Positions 17,348 to 26,590 of a DNA stretch of 37,984 nucleotides are shown one piece after another (positions within the stretch are counted from its first letter, which is position 1; each line of letters begins with the position of its first letter). Under the pieces are notes generated by a model. It did not search any database, was not told the DNA's origin, and worked only from the letters and a program-made list of their open reading frames with translations. The position numbers and the translations under genes are program-made. Origin of the DNA: Streptomyces werraensis. GTDB taxonomy: Bacteria > Actinomycetota > Actinomycetes > Streptomycetales > Streptomycetaceae. The stretch lies in the NCBI GenBank assembly GCA_014656175.1, contig BNBX01000021.1, forward strand, positions 1 through 37,984, written 5' to 3'.

Positions 17348-17635
17348 CGAGGCCCGCCAAGGCCGACCAGGGAGGTCCGGGGGCGCGGCCCCGAGGGAGG
17401 GGCCGTCCGTGGAGCGGCGCGGCACGGGGTCGGCTCGCGCCGCCCCACGGCCCCCCTCGGTTCCCCCACCCCTAGGGTCTATCCATCACCCCCTCCCTGT
17501 TCACCCTCACGTGCGGGCGCTCGGAGTGAAGCGGGGGAGTGGAAGGGGGCGCGTTCCCGGGCCGCACTGCGCAGCTGATCTTCGGGGCCCTAAGGTCACG
17601 GACAAGGCACCAGGTACGGCACGGCAGGAGGCTCC
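17348..17635. other. Non-coding gap before the pseudoprotease-NTPase gene
   Basis: About 290 GC-rich bases without a supported gene. It contains a possible -10 box TAAGGT at 17591-17596, about 45 bases before the next ATG; no -35 consensus is visible. A weak GGGGCGCGGCCCC-type fold occurs near 17382. Confidence 0.5.
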
Positions 17636-20600
17636 ATGATGCCGTCGCTCGACCCCCCGGGGTACGCCCTCGAGCGTTTCCGGTCCGCCGCGGACCCCGG
17701 GCTGGTCGCGCTCCACGACCTGGCCGGCCGCCCCCGCGGCACCGGCTTCGTGGCCGACCGTCACGGCACCGTGATCACCAGCCACGAGGCGGTCGACGGC
17801 CTGCCCCGCCTCGTCCTGCACGGCGCGGAGGGCCGCCACAGCATCGTGACCGCCGACGCCGTCACCCCGCTGCCCGCCCTCGGCCTTGCCCTGGTCCGCG
17901 GCGGCGACCTCGGCGTCGCCCCGCTCCCCGTCACCTCACGGGACACCGTGGCGACCGGCGCGTACGTGCGGATCCCCGCCGGTGGCTGGCGCGAGGCCCG
18001 GGTGCTCGGGACGACCACCGTGACCTACACCGCCACCGACCGCGCCCACCGCGTCCCCGGCGCCCTCGAGCTGGCCGTCGGCACGGCCGGGCGGGACGCG
18101 CTGCGGCTCGGCGGCGGTGCGGCGGGCGGCCCCGTGCTCGACCCGGCGACCGGCACCGTCGTCGGCGTCCTCGGCACCGCGCTGCGCACCGCCGCCTCCG
18201 ACGTCGGCTTCGCCGTCCCCCTGCGCCCCACGGTCCCCGCCCTCGCCGCGCTGCTCATGGAGAACGCGGCCACGGTCCCCGCGTACGGGACCGACCTCAA
18301 CCTCGCCGGTGTCGCCGGGCTCACCGCCGCGACCGTGGCCCGCCACGGCCCGCGGCCGATCGGGGAGCCGGTCGGACGGACCGGTGTCCGCGCCGAGCTG
18401 TACGCCTTCGAGCGGGGCGAGGCGCCCGTCCTGGGCCTCGTCGGGCCGTCCGGCAGCGGCCGCAGCACCGAACTCGCCGCCCTCGCCGCCCGCCGCCACC
18501 GCGCGGGCCTGCCCACGCTGTGGCTGCGCGGGGCCGACCTGCGCGAGGACGACACCTCGGTCGCCGACGCCGCCCGCCGCGCCCTGGCGCGGGCCGCCGC
18601 CGACGTGACCGGCTCCCTGCCGTTCCCGCCGCAGGATTTCGGTGACCTCGCGCCCGAGCGTCTCGCCGCGCTCGCCCGCGCAGCCGGCCGCCCCCTGCTG
18701 CTGCTCCTCGACGACCCCGAGCAGATGCCGCCCGGCCTGTACCGGCGGCGCGCCGCGTGGACCGAGGAGACCGTGCGCCGGCTGCACGCGACGGGCACCC
18801 GCCTGGTGGTGTCCTGCGGCGCCGCGCACTGGGAGGAGGCCGGCTACCCGCCCGCCCTGCTGCACCACGGCGCCTCGGGCCCCGAGGGCCTCCCGCCGTG
18901 CGTGCTCCTCGGCGACCTCACCACCGACGAGGCCCGCGAGGCCCGCGCCCGCCACGGCATCCCCGAGGGCGCCGTCACCGACGCCGACGCGGCCCACCCG
19001 CTGACCCTGCGGCTGCTCGCCGAGGTCCGATCCAACGTCGCCGCGACGGCGCCCGACGGCCCCGTGGACCGCGACGACGTGTTCGCCGCCCACCTGGACC
19101 TGACGTGCCTGCGGATCGCCCAGCGCCTCGCCGGAGGGCTCGGCGCCCGCGGCACCGCCGTACGCCGTCTGGCCGTCCGGGCCGCCGGGAAGGCGCACGA
19201 GGCCGCCCGCCGCTGCCTCGGCACGGAGGACGGCGCGCTGGACCGCGCCTCGTTCGAGGAGCTGTTCCCCCCTTCCGGACCAGGGACCGCACGGGAGGGG
19301 CACGGCGGCACGGCGCCCGGATGGGCGGACGCCGTGCTCGCCGAAGGGCTGCTCGTCCCGGCCGGGGACGGCCACCGGTTCGGGCACGAGGAGCTCGCCG
19401 ACTGGCTCCAGGGCGCCCACCTCGACCTCGACAGCGCCCTGCACACCCTGGTGCACACCCCCGCCGCCGACACCGACCCCCTGCCCCGCCACCGCATCGG
19501 TCCCGTCGTCGAGGCCCTGCTGTGCCTCGCCCGCCGGCACGGCCCCGCCCGGCTCGCCTCCCGTCTCGCGGACCTGACGCACGCCCTGGACGCCGACCCC
19601 GGCTCCTGGTGGGCCTCCCGCCTGCTGACCGGCGCCCTCACCCGCGTCCCCGACGCGGGCCCGTACACGGACGTGCTGCGCCTGCTCGCCGACCGTGTCG
19701 TGGCCTGGCGGGAGCAGCGGCGGACCGTCCCGCCCGAGCTGGGTCCCGCCTTCTGGACGCGGCTGCGGCTCCCGGTGGAGGCGCGCTGCGCCCTGCTGCG
19801 CCGCCTGGTGCTGGCCGACGGACCCCCGTGCGAGAGCGGCCCCCGCTTCCTCGACACCGTCGCCGCACTGCTCACCGCCGACCCCTCGACCGTCCAGCCG
19901 TACCTGATCCGCTGGTTCGACGACGAGCGGCCCCTGCCGGCCACCCCGCACGCCACCGTGGCGACCGCCGCACAGGCCCTGCTGCACACCCACCGCCACG
20001 CCGCGCCCGACGCGCTGACCGAGGCGCTCGTCGACAGCCCGCACCGGCGCGCCGACGAACTCCTCGCCGTGCTCGCCGAGGAGGAGCCGGGCGTCCTGTG
20101 CCGGGCCGTCGACCGCTGGGCGGAGGACCCCCGCCCCGCCCGCCGGGCCGCGGCCGTCACCCACGGCCTGCGGGTCGCGCCGTACGCCCGCGACCTCGGC
20201 GACCGCACCCTGCTGCGGTACGCCGCCCTCGCGGTCCTGGTGCGCACCGCCGACCGCGCGCTGCACGGCGGCGCCCTCGCCCTCCTCGTCCGCGACCCGG
20301 ACAGCAGGGGACGCCACCTCGCCCGCGCCCTGGAGCGGTTCGCGGCCGGCGACCCGCACTTCCCGCCGAGCGCGCTCACCGACGCCCTCACCACCCACAC
20401 CGAGCCCGTCCTCGACGCCTTCCGCACCCGGCTCACGCAGGGCGCGGACCCGGACGACACCTTCCGCGCCCTCGCCGACGCCACCACGCCCGCCCTGGCC
20501 CGGCCGGTCGCCGCCCTCGTGCGGGAGGCGGCGGCCCGGCGGCCCGAGCTGACCGGCTGCGTCGCCGAGTACGCCGACCGCCGCCTCGACCTCGGCCCCG

Positions 20601-21037
20601 CCGCACGCGCCGTGCTGCGTCTGCTGCTCACCGAGCTGCTCGACGGCGGCCCCCGCCCCCTGCGGCAAGCCCTCGCGGGCGTCCTCGCCGCGCCCGGCAC
20701 CTCCGCCTCCCGCCCCCTGCGCCGCGGCCTGCTCGACACGCTGCTCGACCGGGAGACCGACCACGGCGTGCTCGACGCGGTGCTGCGCGCAGCCGCCCGC
20801 AACACCGGGCCCGAGCTGCGGGTGCTCGTCCACCGCACGGCACTGCTGCTCGTCCGCACCGCGGAGGGCGCGCTCCGCCTCGACCGTACCCTCGCCGACC
20901 TGGCCCGCCATGTGCCGGGCCTCGCGGCGGCCGTGGCCGGCTGGCTCACGGACGCCCCGCACGTCTGGGGACCGCTCGTCGGACCCGCCACCCGGGAGGT
21001 GATCGACGAGCTGACGGGCGCGGCCGTCCCCGTCTGA
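17636..21037 (+). CDS. Fusion of an inactive trypsin-like domain, a P-loop NTPase and a long helical region
   Basis: 1133 residues. ATG codons at 17636 and 17639 both follow AGGAGG (17626-17631); the second has the better 7-base spacing. Residues 1-200 look like a chymotrypsin-fold serine protease: GTGFVADRHGTVITSHEAV places a catalytic-type His at 50. The usual Asp position (PALGLALV) is Gly83, and the usual GxSGGP reads GAAGGP, with Ala163 in place of the nucleophile. Residues about 250-480 form a STAND/AAA-like NTPase with Walker A GPSGSGRST (270-278) and Walker B LLLLLDDPE. The remainder (about 490-1133) is Leu/Ala/Arg-rich helical, repeat-like, without recognised motifs. There is no signal peptide or membrane helix. 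It sits between truB and ribF, which are adjacent in many bacteria. Function unknown; a sensor or signalling ATPase is a reasonable guess. Confidence 0.8.
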   Translation: MMPSLDPPGYALERFRSAADPGLVALHDLAGRPRGTGFVADRHGTVITSHEAVDGLPRLVLHGAEGRHSIVTADAVTPLPALGLALVRGGDLGVAPLPVTSRDTVATGAYVRIPAGGWREARVLGTTTVTYTATDRAHRVPGALELAVGTAGRDALRLGGGAAGGPVLDPATGTVVGVLGTALRTAASDVGFAVPLRPTVPALAALLMENAATVPAYGTDLNLAGVAGLTAATVARHGPRPIGEPVGRTGVRAELYAFERGEAPVLGLVGPSGSGRSTELAALAARRHRAGLPTLWLRGADLREDDTSVADAARRALARAAADVTGSLPFPPQDFGDLAPERLAALARAAGRPLLLLLDDPEQMPPGLYRRRAAWTEETVRRLHATGTRLVVSCGAAHWEEAGYPPALLHHGASGPEGLPPCVLLGDLTTDEAREARARHGIPEGAVTDADAAHPLTLRLLAEVRSNVAATAPDGPVDRDDVFAAHLDLTCLRIAQRLAGGLGARGTAVRRLAVRAAGKAHEAARRCLGTEDGALDRASFEELFPPSGPGTAREGHGGTAPGWADAVLAEGLLVPAGDGHRFGHEELADWLQGAHLDLDSALHTLVHTPAADTDPLPRHRIGPVVEALLCLARRHGPARLASRLADLTHALDADPGSWWASRLLTGALTRVPDAGPYTDVLRLLADRVVAWREQRRTVPPELGPAFWTRLRLPVEARCALLRRLVLADGPPCESGPRFLDTVAALLTADPSTVQPYLIRWFDDERPLPATPHATVATAAQALLHTHRHAAPDALTEALVDSPHRRADELLAVLAEEEPGVLCRAVDRWAEDPRPARRAAAVTHGLRVAPYARDLGDRTLLRYAALAVLVRTADRALHGGALALLVRDPDSRGRHLARALERFAAGDPHFPPSALTDALTTHTEPVLDAFRTRLTQGADPDDTFRALADATTPALARPVAALVREAAARRPELTGCVAEYADRRLDLGPAARAVLRLLLTELLDGGPRPLRQALAGVLAAPGTSASRPLRRGLLDTLLDRETDHGVLDAVLRAAARNTGPELRVLVHRTALLLVRTAEGALRLDRTLADLARHVPGLAAAVAGWLTDAPHVWGPLVGPATREVIDELTGAAVPV

Positions 21038-21178
21038 CACCACCCGGCGCGTGCACGTGGTCACACAGCCCCCATGCCGATGCGAGCCGGGGCCACCCGG
21101 CATGGCACTCTTAGAGCTGCGCAGAGAAGTCCACGGACTCGGGTTCGTCCGACAAGGTTTCGACAAGGAGCAGTCACA

Positions 21179-22153
21179 GTGCAGCGCTGGCGTGGCTTGG
21201 AGGACATCCCCCACGACTGGGGGCGCAGCGTCGTCACCATCGGCTCCTACGACGGAGTGCACCGCGGGCACCAGCTGATCATCAGGCACGCCGTGGACCG
21301 CGCCCGCGCGCTCGGCGTCCCCGCGGTCGTCGTCACCTTCGACCCGCACCCCAGCGAGGTGGTCCGCCCCGGCAGCCACCCGCCGTTGCTCGCCCCGCAC
21401 CACCGGCGCGCGGAGCTCATGGCGGAACTGGGCGTGGACGCGGTGCTGGTGCTGCCCTTCACCACCGAGTTCTCGAAGCTGTCGCCGGCCGAGTTCGTGG
21501 TCAAGGTGCTGGTCGACAAGCTGCACGCCAAGGCCGTCGTCGAGGGCCCCAACTTCCGCTTCGGCCACAAGGCCGCGGGCACGGTGCAGTTCCTCGCCGA
21601 GCAGGGCAAGGTGTACGACTTCGAGGTCGAGGTCGTCGACCTGTACGTGTCCGGCGAGGCGGGCGGCGGCGAGCCGTTCTCCTCCACCCTCACCCGCCGG
21701 CTGGTCGCCGAGGGCCAGGTCGAGGGCGCCGCCGAGATCCTGGGCCGCCCGCACCGCGTGGAGGGCGTCGTCGTCCGCGGCGCCCAGCGCGGCCGTGACC
21801 TCGGCTTCCCCACGGCCAACGTCGAGACGCTCCCGCACACCGCGATCCCCGCCGACGGGGTGTACGCGGGCTGGCTGCACGCGCAGGGCGAGGCGATGCC
21901 GGCAGCGATCTCCGTCGGCACCAACCCGCAGTTCGACGGCACCGAGCGGACCGTCGAGGCGTACGCCATCGACCGCGTGGGCCTCGACCTGTACGGGCTG
22001 CACGTCGCCGTGGACTTCCTGGCGTTCGTGCGCGGCCAGGCGAAGTTCGACACGCTGGACGATCTGCTGGCGCAGATGGGGCGGGACGTCGCCCGGTGCA
22101 AGGAGCTCGTCGCGGCCGCCGAGCAGGACGCCGGGCAGGACAAGGACGCCTGA
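21179..22153 (+). CDS. ribF: Bifunctional riboflavin kinase/FAD synthetase RibF
   Basis: 324 residues from a GTG at 21179 with AAGGAG (21165-21170) 8 bases upstream; an upstream in-frame ATG at 21074 was rejected because it lacks a site and the family begins at the GTG. RibF phosphorylates riboflavin to FMN and adenylylates FMN to FAD. The N-terminal FAD synthetase domain shows VVTIGSYDGVHRGHQ, VVVTFDPHPSEVVRPG and VVEGPNFRFGHKAAGT. The C-terminal kinase domain shows GRDLGFPTANVE, DGVYAGW and SVGTNPQFDGTERTVEAY. The tail is Ala/Asp-rich. It ends at a shared terminator facing the EspI-like gene. No FMN riboswitch was seen upstream. Confidence 0.96.
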   Translation: MQRWRGLEDIPHDWGRSVVTIGSYDGVHRGHQLIIRHAVDRARALGVPAVVVTFDPHPSEVVRPGSHPPLLAPHHRRAELMAELGVDAVLVLPFTTEFSKLSPAEFVVKVLVDKLHAKAVVEGPNFRFGHKAAGTVQFLAEQGKVYDFEVEVVDLYVSGEAGGGEPFSSTLTRRLVAEGQVEGAAEILGRPHRVEGVVVRGAQRGRDLGFPTANVETLPHTAIPADGVYAGWLHAQGEAMPAAISVGTNPQFDGTERTVEAYAIDRVGLDLYGLHVAVDFLAFVRGQAKFDTLDDLLAQMGRDVARCKELVAAAEQDAGQDKDA

Positions 22154-22196
22154 GGTCCCTCCAAGGAATCGGCGTGCCGCCTCAGCGGTCGGTACG

Positions 22197-22231
22197 TGAA
22201 AGCGGCCCCTCGTTCGGAGGGGCCGCTTTCA
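22197..22231. terminator. Bidirectional terminator between ribF and the EspI-like gene
   Basis: Perfect 15-bp stem (22197-22211 with 22217-22231), loop GTTCG. The ends are A-rich on the left and T-rich on the right (GAAAGC / GCTTTC), so it can serve both convergent genes. Confidence 0.9.
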
Positions 22232-22267
22232 TGTGCGGGGCCATGCGGGGCGGGGCCGGGCTGTGCC

Positions 22268-25200
22268 CTACTGCGGGGCGGGGCCGGGCTGGCCGGGGTA
22301 CGGGGGGTAGGGCTGCGGGCCCGGCTGCGCCGGCGGCTGGGCGGGGTGGCCGGGCTGGGCCGGGGGTTGACCCGGGTATCCCGGCTGTCCCGGCTGACCC
22401 GGCTGGGCGTAGGGCTGGCCCGGGTGGGGCTGCGGTGCGTGAGGCGCCTGCGGGGCCTGCTGGGGGTGCTGCGGCGGCTGAGGCTGCTGCTGCGGGTACC
22501 CACCCGGCTGGCCGGGGACGGCCTGACCCGGCACGTACGGTCCCGGCGCGGGCTGACCGGGGTAGGGCTGGCCCGGGACCGGCTGGCCCGGCATGGGCGG
22601 GGCGGCGACCGGCGGCGGGTTGCCGTCGGACGTCCAGAGCCCGTGCGACTGCTGGTGCCGGACGAAGTCCTCGGCGACCATCGCCGCGAGGTTGAAGTAC
22701 GCCTCGCGCACCTTGGGCCGCATCATGTCGAGGTCGACCTCGGCGCCGGCGGCCAGGTGCTCGTCGAACGGCACGACGATCACACCGCGGCAGCGCGTCT
22801 CGAAGTGCGACACGATGTCCTCGACCTTGATCATCTTGCCGGTCTCGCGCACACCGGAGATGACGGTCAGGGACCGGGACACGAGGTCCGCGTACCCGTG
22901 CGCGGAGAGCCAGTCCAGCGTCGTGCTGGCGCTGCTCGCACCGTCCACGGACGGCGTGGAGATGATGATGAGCTGGTCGGCGAGGTCCAGCACCCCGCGC
23001 ATGGCGGAGTACAGCAGGCCGGTACCGGAGTCGGTGAGGATGATCGGGTACTGCTTGCCGAGCACGTCGATCGCGCGCCGGTAGTCCTCGTCGTTGAACG
23101 TCGTGGAGACGGCGGGGTCGACGTCGTTGGCGATGATCTCCAGACCGGAGGGCGCCTGCGACGTGAACCGCCGGATGTCCATGTAGGAGTTGAGGTACGG
23201 GATCGCCTGGACGAGGTCGCGGATGGTGGCCCCGGTCTCGCGCCGCACACGGCGGCCGAGCGTACCGGCGTCCGGGTTGGCGTCGATCGCCAGGATCTTG
23301 TCCTGCCGCTCGCTGGCGAGCGTGGCGCCGAGCGCGGTGGTGGTGGTCGTCTTGCCTACGCCGCCCTTGAGGCTGATGACGGCGATGCGGTAGCAGGACA
23401 GCACCGGTGTGCGGATCAGCTCCAGCTTCCGCTGCCGCTCGGCCTCCTCCTTCTTACCGCCCAGCTTGAACCGCGACCCGCCGGCCGCGGGACGGCTGCT
23501 CTTCGCCTTCTGCTTCTTGCTGTTGAGCAGGCGGTCCGACGACAGCTCGACGGCAGCCGTGTAACCGAGGGGCGCGGCACCGGGGTTGACCGGCTGCCGC
23601 TGATCGTGCTGCACGGGCTGCGGCCAGGCGGTGCCGGTCCGCGGGTCGACGGGCGGCTGCGGAGCCTGGGGGGCCTGCGGTCCCTGAGGCGCCTGCGGGG
23701 GCTGTGCCTGAGGCGGGACGCCGGGATGGGCCTGCTGGAGCTGTTCGGGCTGCGGCTGCGGCTGTGCGGGCGGGGTGGGCTGCTGGGGGAAGCCGTAACC
23801 GCTGGGCTGGGCCGGGGGAGTGGCCGCAGCCGGAGCGCCGGCGGCGGGACCGGGCTGGGGGAAGCCGTATCCGGCGGGCGGGTTGGGAGCACCCGGCTGC
23901 GGCTGGGCGGGAGGCTGCGGGAAGCCGTATCCGGGCTGCTGGGCGGGCGGTTGTGCGGGCCCGGCGGGTGGGAAGCCGTAGCCGGCCGGGGGTGTGGGCG
24001 GCGTCGGCGTCTGGGGCGGCTGCTGGGCAGTGGGCGCCGACGGCTCGGCCTGCTGCCCCGGTACGGCGGGCTGCGGGAAGCCGTACCCGGCGGGGGGTGT
24101 GGGCGGCGTCGGTGCCTGGGCCGCCGCTGCCGGCTGCGCCGGAGGAACCGGCGGGGGGTTCCAGGCAGCCGGCGCCGGCTGGGGAGCCTGCGGCTGGAAC
24201 GGCGTCTGCGGAGCGGGCGCGCCACCTTCCGGCGCCTGCGGCTGAGGCGGCTGCACGGACCAGTCGCCTACCGCCGGCGGAGCACTCGGGAACGCGGGCG
24301 GAGCCGAAGGCGCCTGTGGCGCGTCGACCGGCCCCGGAACGGCATCCTCGGGTTCGTCGTTCTGCTCGTCCGCGCCGGTGGGGACGGAGTCCTCGGCATC
24401 GTCGTCGGACGGCACGGAGTCCTGGGGCTCGTCCTCGCCCTCGTCCTCCTCCGCGTCCTCGGAAGCTGCCGGAACGTCGTCCTCCACGTCAGTGGACGCG
24501 TCGTCCTCGCCGTTCTCACCGTCCGCAGTGGCGTTCTCGACGTCCTCGGGGCCGAAGGAGTCGACGTCGAGCCCCTCACGCCCGCCTGCGTCGTCGTCGG
24601 ACTCGGACGAGTCGTCGGAAGCCTCGTCCTCCGCGACAACAGGCTCGACCGAAGCCTCGGAGCTGCCGGTGCCGGTGCCGGTGCCGGTGCTGGTGCCGGT
24701 GCGGCTGTCGGAGTCGGGAACGGACTCGGAGACGGACTCGGCCCCGTCGTCGGACCCGGAGGCGTCCTCCTCCTCGCTCTTCTCCGCCTCGGCGGCCGCA
24801 TCGCGCTCAGCGATCTCACGCTTCAGGGCGGCGGCGGAGAAACGAATCGTGGCGCCGCTCTCGATGTCGCCCTTGTCGGTGCCGTCGGAGGGCTCGATGT
24901 GCTGCGACGGCTCATGCCCGACCGGCATGACGGGCACGGCGGCAGGAGACGGAGAAGCCTCCGAGGAAGCCGTCTCGGGTTCCTTCCCCTCCTGTGCGTC
25001 AGGCTCCGGCCGCTGAGGCTCGAAACCGCTGCCGACCGGCAGCCGGGGCACGGCGACAGGTCCGCCGGAGGGCGGCGGGGGAGGTGTGAACGGCGCACCG
25101 GGCCCGGGCGCGGGCGGCGTGAACGGGGCGCCCGGAGCGGGCGCAGGCGCGGGCGGAGTGAAGGGCGCCCCGGGAGCCGGCGCGGGAGGCGTCGGAAGGG

Positions 25201-25546
25201 CGGACGGCCCGGAGGCACCCATGGCGTGGGGAGGCGGAGTCAGCCCCGGCAGGGGCGGAATCGCCCCGGCGGACAAGGAGGAAGAACCCGCCGAAGCGCC
25301 CGCATCACCGGAACCCGCAGGAGAACCGGACGAGTCACCGGACCCGGACCCCGAACCGGAGTCGGAGGCGGAGGAACCGGCGGCCGAGGCCGAGGAAGAC
25401 GTCTCCGAGGCGTTCTGCGTGTACCAGGCCGGCGGCGCGTAGTCGATGGTGAACTCGCCCGTCGTCTCGACGGCGGACTCCGCGTCGGGCTGGTCATCGC
25501 CGGGGGTCACCCAGCTCCCGTGCGTACCGTCCCGATCGCTGCTCAC
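22268..25546 (-). CDS. EspI-like MinD/ParA-type ATPase with long Pro/Gln-rich arms (ESX-associated)
   Basis: 1092 residues from a GTG at 25546, AGGAGG 4 bases upstream. The N-terminal about 700 residues are disordered: Ser/Gly-rich (about 35-90), Pro/Ala-rich, an acidic Asp/Glu/Ser block (about 230-400), then a Pro/Gln-rich region with five GYGFP units. The ATPase domain (about 715-975) has the deviant Walker A ISLKGGVGKTTTT (near 725) and AIDANPDAGTLGRRV, LTDSGTG and VPFDEHLAAG motifs of MinD/ParA-like proteins. The C-terminus (about 985-1092) is again Pro/Gly/Gln-rich. The architecture matches EspI of mycobacterial ESX-1 and its Streptomyces counterparts beside type VII secretion loci. Here no complete ESX genes are nearby, only broken pieces to the right. 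Confidence 0.85.
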   Translation of the reverse strand: MSSDRDGTHGSWVTPGDDQPDAESAVETTGEFTIDYAPPAWYTQNASETSSSASAAGSSASDSGSGSGSGDSSGSPAGSGDAGASAGSSSLSAGAIPPLPGLTPPPHAMGASGPSALPTPPAPAPGAPFTPPAPAPAPGAPFTPPAPGPGAPFTPPPPPSGGPVAVPRLPVGSGFEPQRPEPDAQEGKEPETASSEASPSPAAVPVMPVGHEPSQHIEPSDGTDKGDIESGATIRFSAAALKREIAERDAAAEAEKSEEEDASGSDDGAESVSESVPDSDSRTGTSTGTGTGTGSSEASVEPVVAEDEASDDSSESDDDAGGREGLDVDSFGPEDVENATADGENGEDDASTDVEDDVPAASEDAEEDEGEDEPQDSVPSDDDAEDSVPTGADEQNDEPEDAVPGPVDAPQAPSAPPAFPSAPPAVGDWSVQPPQPQAPEGGAPAPQTPFQPQAPQPAPAAWNPPPVPPAQPAAAAQAPTPPTPPAGYGFPQPAVPGQQAEPSAPTAQQPPQTPTPPTPPAGYGFPPAGPAQPPAQQPGYGFPQPPAQPQPGAPNPPAGYGFPQPGPAAGAPAAATPPAQPSGYGFPQQPTPPAQPQPQPEQLQQAHPGVPPQAQPPQAPQGPQAPQAPQPPVDPRTGTAWPQPVQHDQRQPVNPGAAPLGYTAAVELSSDRLLNSKKQKAKSSRPAAGGSRFKLGGKKEEAERQRKLELIRTPVLSCYRIAVISLKGGVGKTTTTTALGATLASERQDKILAIDANPDAGTLGRRVRRETGATIRDLVQAIPYLNSYMDIRRFTSQAPSGLEIIANDVDPAVSTTFNDEDYRRAIDVLGKQYPIILTDSGTGLLYSAMRGVLDLADQLIIISTPSVDGASSASTTLDWLSAHGYADLVSRSLTVISGVRETGKMIKVEDIVSHFETRCRGVIVVPFDEHLAAGAEVDLDMMRPKVREAYFNLAAMVAEDFVRHQQSHGLWTSDGNPPPVAAPPMPGQPVPGQPYPGQPAPGPYVPGQAVPGQPGGYPQQQPQPPQHPQQAPQAPHAPQPHPGQPYAQPGQPGQPGYPGQPPAQPGHPAQPPAQPGPQPYPPYPGQPGPAPQ
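23780..24100 (-). repeat. GYGFP peptide repeats in the EspI-like protein
   Basis: Within this coding stretch the pentapeptide GYGFP recurs five times at irregular spacing, usually as PPAGYGFPQP. Each is encoded by similar DNA (complement of GGGAAGCCGTA(A/T/C)CC), so this is a recently amplified low-complexity region. Confidence 0.8.
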
Positions 25547-25804
25547 AGTTCCTCCTGGTTGGTCGAGCACCCTTGTGCCGTGCTGGGGGCGACCATCTGC
25601 CCTCCCCGTCAGGACGCCCGTACCCGTACGACAGGTTCTGGCGTCACACCGGTACCAGCCTAGTCACCACGACCGTCACCCCGGGAGGCCCGCCCTCCCG
25701 GAATCGGGACGAAGTCGCGCCGACCACAAGGAACTCACCGGACGCAAGAAGGCGCTGATCACGCGTCACCCGCTGCGCCCCCGGGGTCGTACCGGTCCCG
25801 GACG
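25547..25804. other. Gap upstream of the EspI-like gene
   Basis: No gene seen. It contains an 8-bp hairpin CCGGGAGG (25681-25688) and CCTCCCGG (25694-25701), which may terminate transcription coming from the broken gene on its right, and otherwise nothing recognisable. Confidence 0.5.
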
Positions 25805-26590
25805 TCAGTCCATCCGCCGGGGCGTACCGAGCAGCCCCACTTCCGCGTCGGTCGGCTGCGTCGTCACGTACTGCCGGTCGCGGTCGGAACGCCACAGGGT
25901 GACACCGTCGACGAGGGTCGGCAGGGCGTCGACGTCGGGACGGTGCAGCCCCATGGCACGCCCCAGTTCCGCGGCCTCGTCCGGAGATACCCGCTGAACA
26001 CCCACAGCCGGGCCTGCCGGACCAGCCGGGGCGCGACGGGGCCGCCGCCCCTGGCGTGCGCCATCTGCGTCCAGGCCTGGGGCCTGCCGGTCTCCACGGC
26101 CACCCGGGCGCCGTTCGCCGCGGCCCGCAGCGTGAGCACCTGGGCCGTCCACAGACCACCGATGAGCACGACGTCGTACGGCGTGGGCCGGCTCAACCCG
26201 AGGACGGCGGGCTGCCCTTGCGCGTCCACCCCGACGACGACACCGTCGTCCCCGATGGGCAGCGCGAGGCCGTCCAGGTCGTCCGCGGACAGGGTGTACC
26301 GGCCGTGGCGAGGCCCGAACAGCCCGAAACCGGACCGCAACGAGCCCTGCGCCCGCCGAACGGCCGCGTCCCGGGCGGCCCGCCCGCCCTCGCCGCCGCA
26401 TCCGTACGTGTCGGCACGCCGTAGTTGACGGGCCCCTGCGGGTCTGTGTCGTCAGCAGGTCTGTGAACGCCAGGTTGGCCAGCAGGGGTTCGTCATCGTC
26501 TCCGCCCGAGGCCACTCGCAGCGGGGCCAGTTGCCGAGCCGGCGCCTCTGCGGACGCGTAGGACTGGGCGTCGGGCTTCCGCTCGTAGAC
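25805..26590 (-). pseudogene. Frameshifted remnant of a type VII secretion-associated gene (EccE-like, tentative)
   Basis: Protein-like sequence on the minus strand changes frame twice. From about 26590 the frame reads VYERKPDAQSYASAEAPARQ. From about 26400 the coherent frame is another one (GLFGPRHGRYTLSADDLDGL, then YDVVLIGGLWTAQVLTLRAA). Near 26006 it returns to the first frame (VGVQRVSPDEAAELGRAMGL ... RDRQYVTTQPTDAE, ending PRRMD and stop). At 26006 a single missing base explains the shift (CTG-TG-GGT for CTG-GTG-GGT). The 5' part is absent. I recall similar C-termini in Streptomyces proteins encoded in ESX clusters, possibly EccE, but the family name is uncertain. Its position next to the EspI-like gene supports an ESX origin. 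Confidence 0.6.

Noticed and set aside
21038..21178. FMN riboswitch upstream of ribF
   Set aside because: None of the conserved RFN-element blocks is visible; only a small CCATGCCG/CGGCATGG inverted repeat is present.
17936..22003. 1355-codon minus-strand open frame opposite the NTPase gene and ribF
   Set aside because: It spans two real genes on the other strand, has Gly/Val/Arg-rich shadow composition, no ribosome binding site and no motif.
22196..25663. 1155-codon plus-strand open frame opposite the EspI-like gene
   Set aside because: Shadow of the Pro/Gln-rich minus-strand gene. It also crosses the terminator at 22197-22231.
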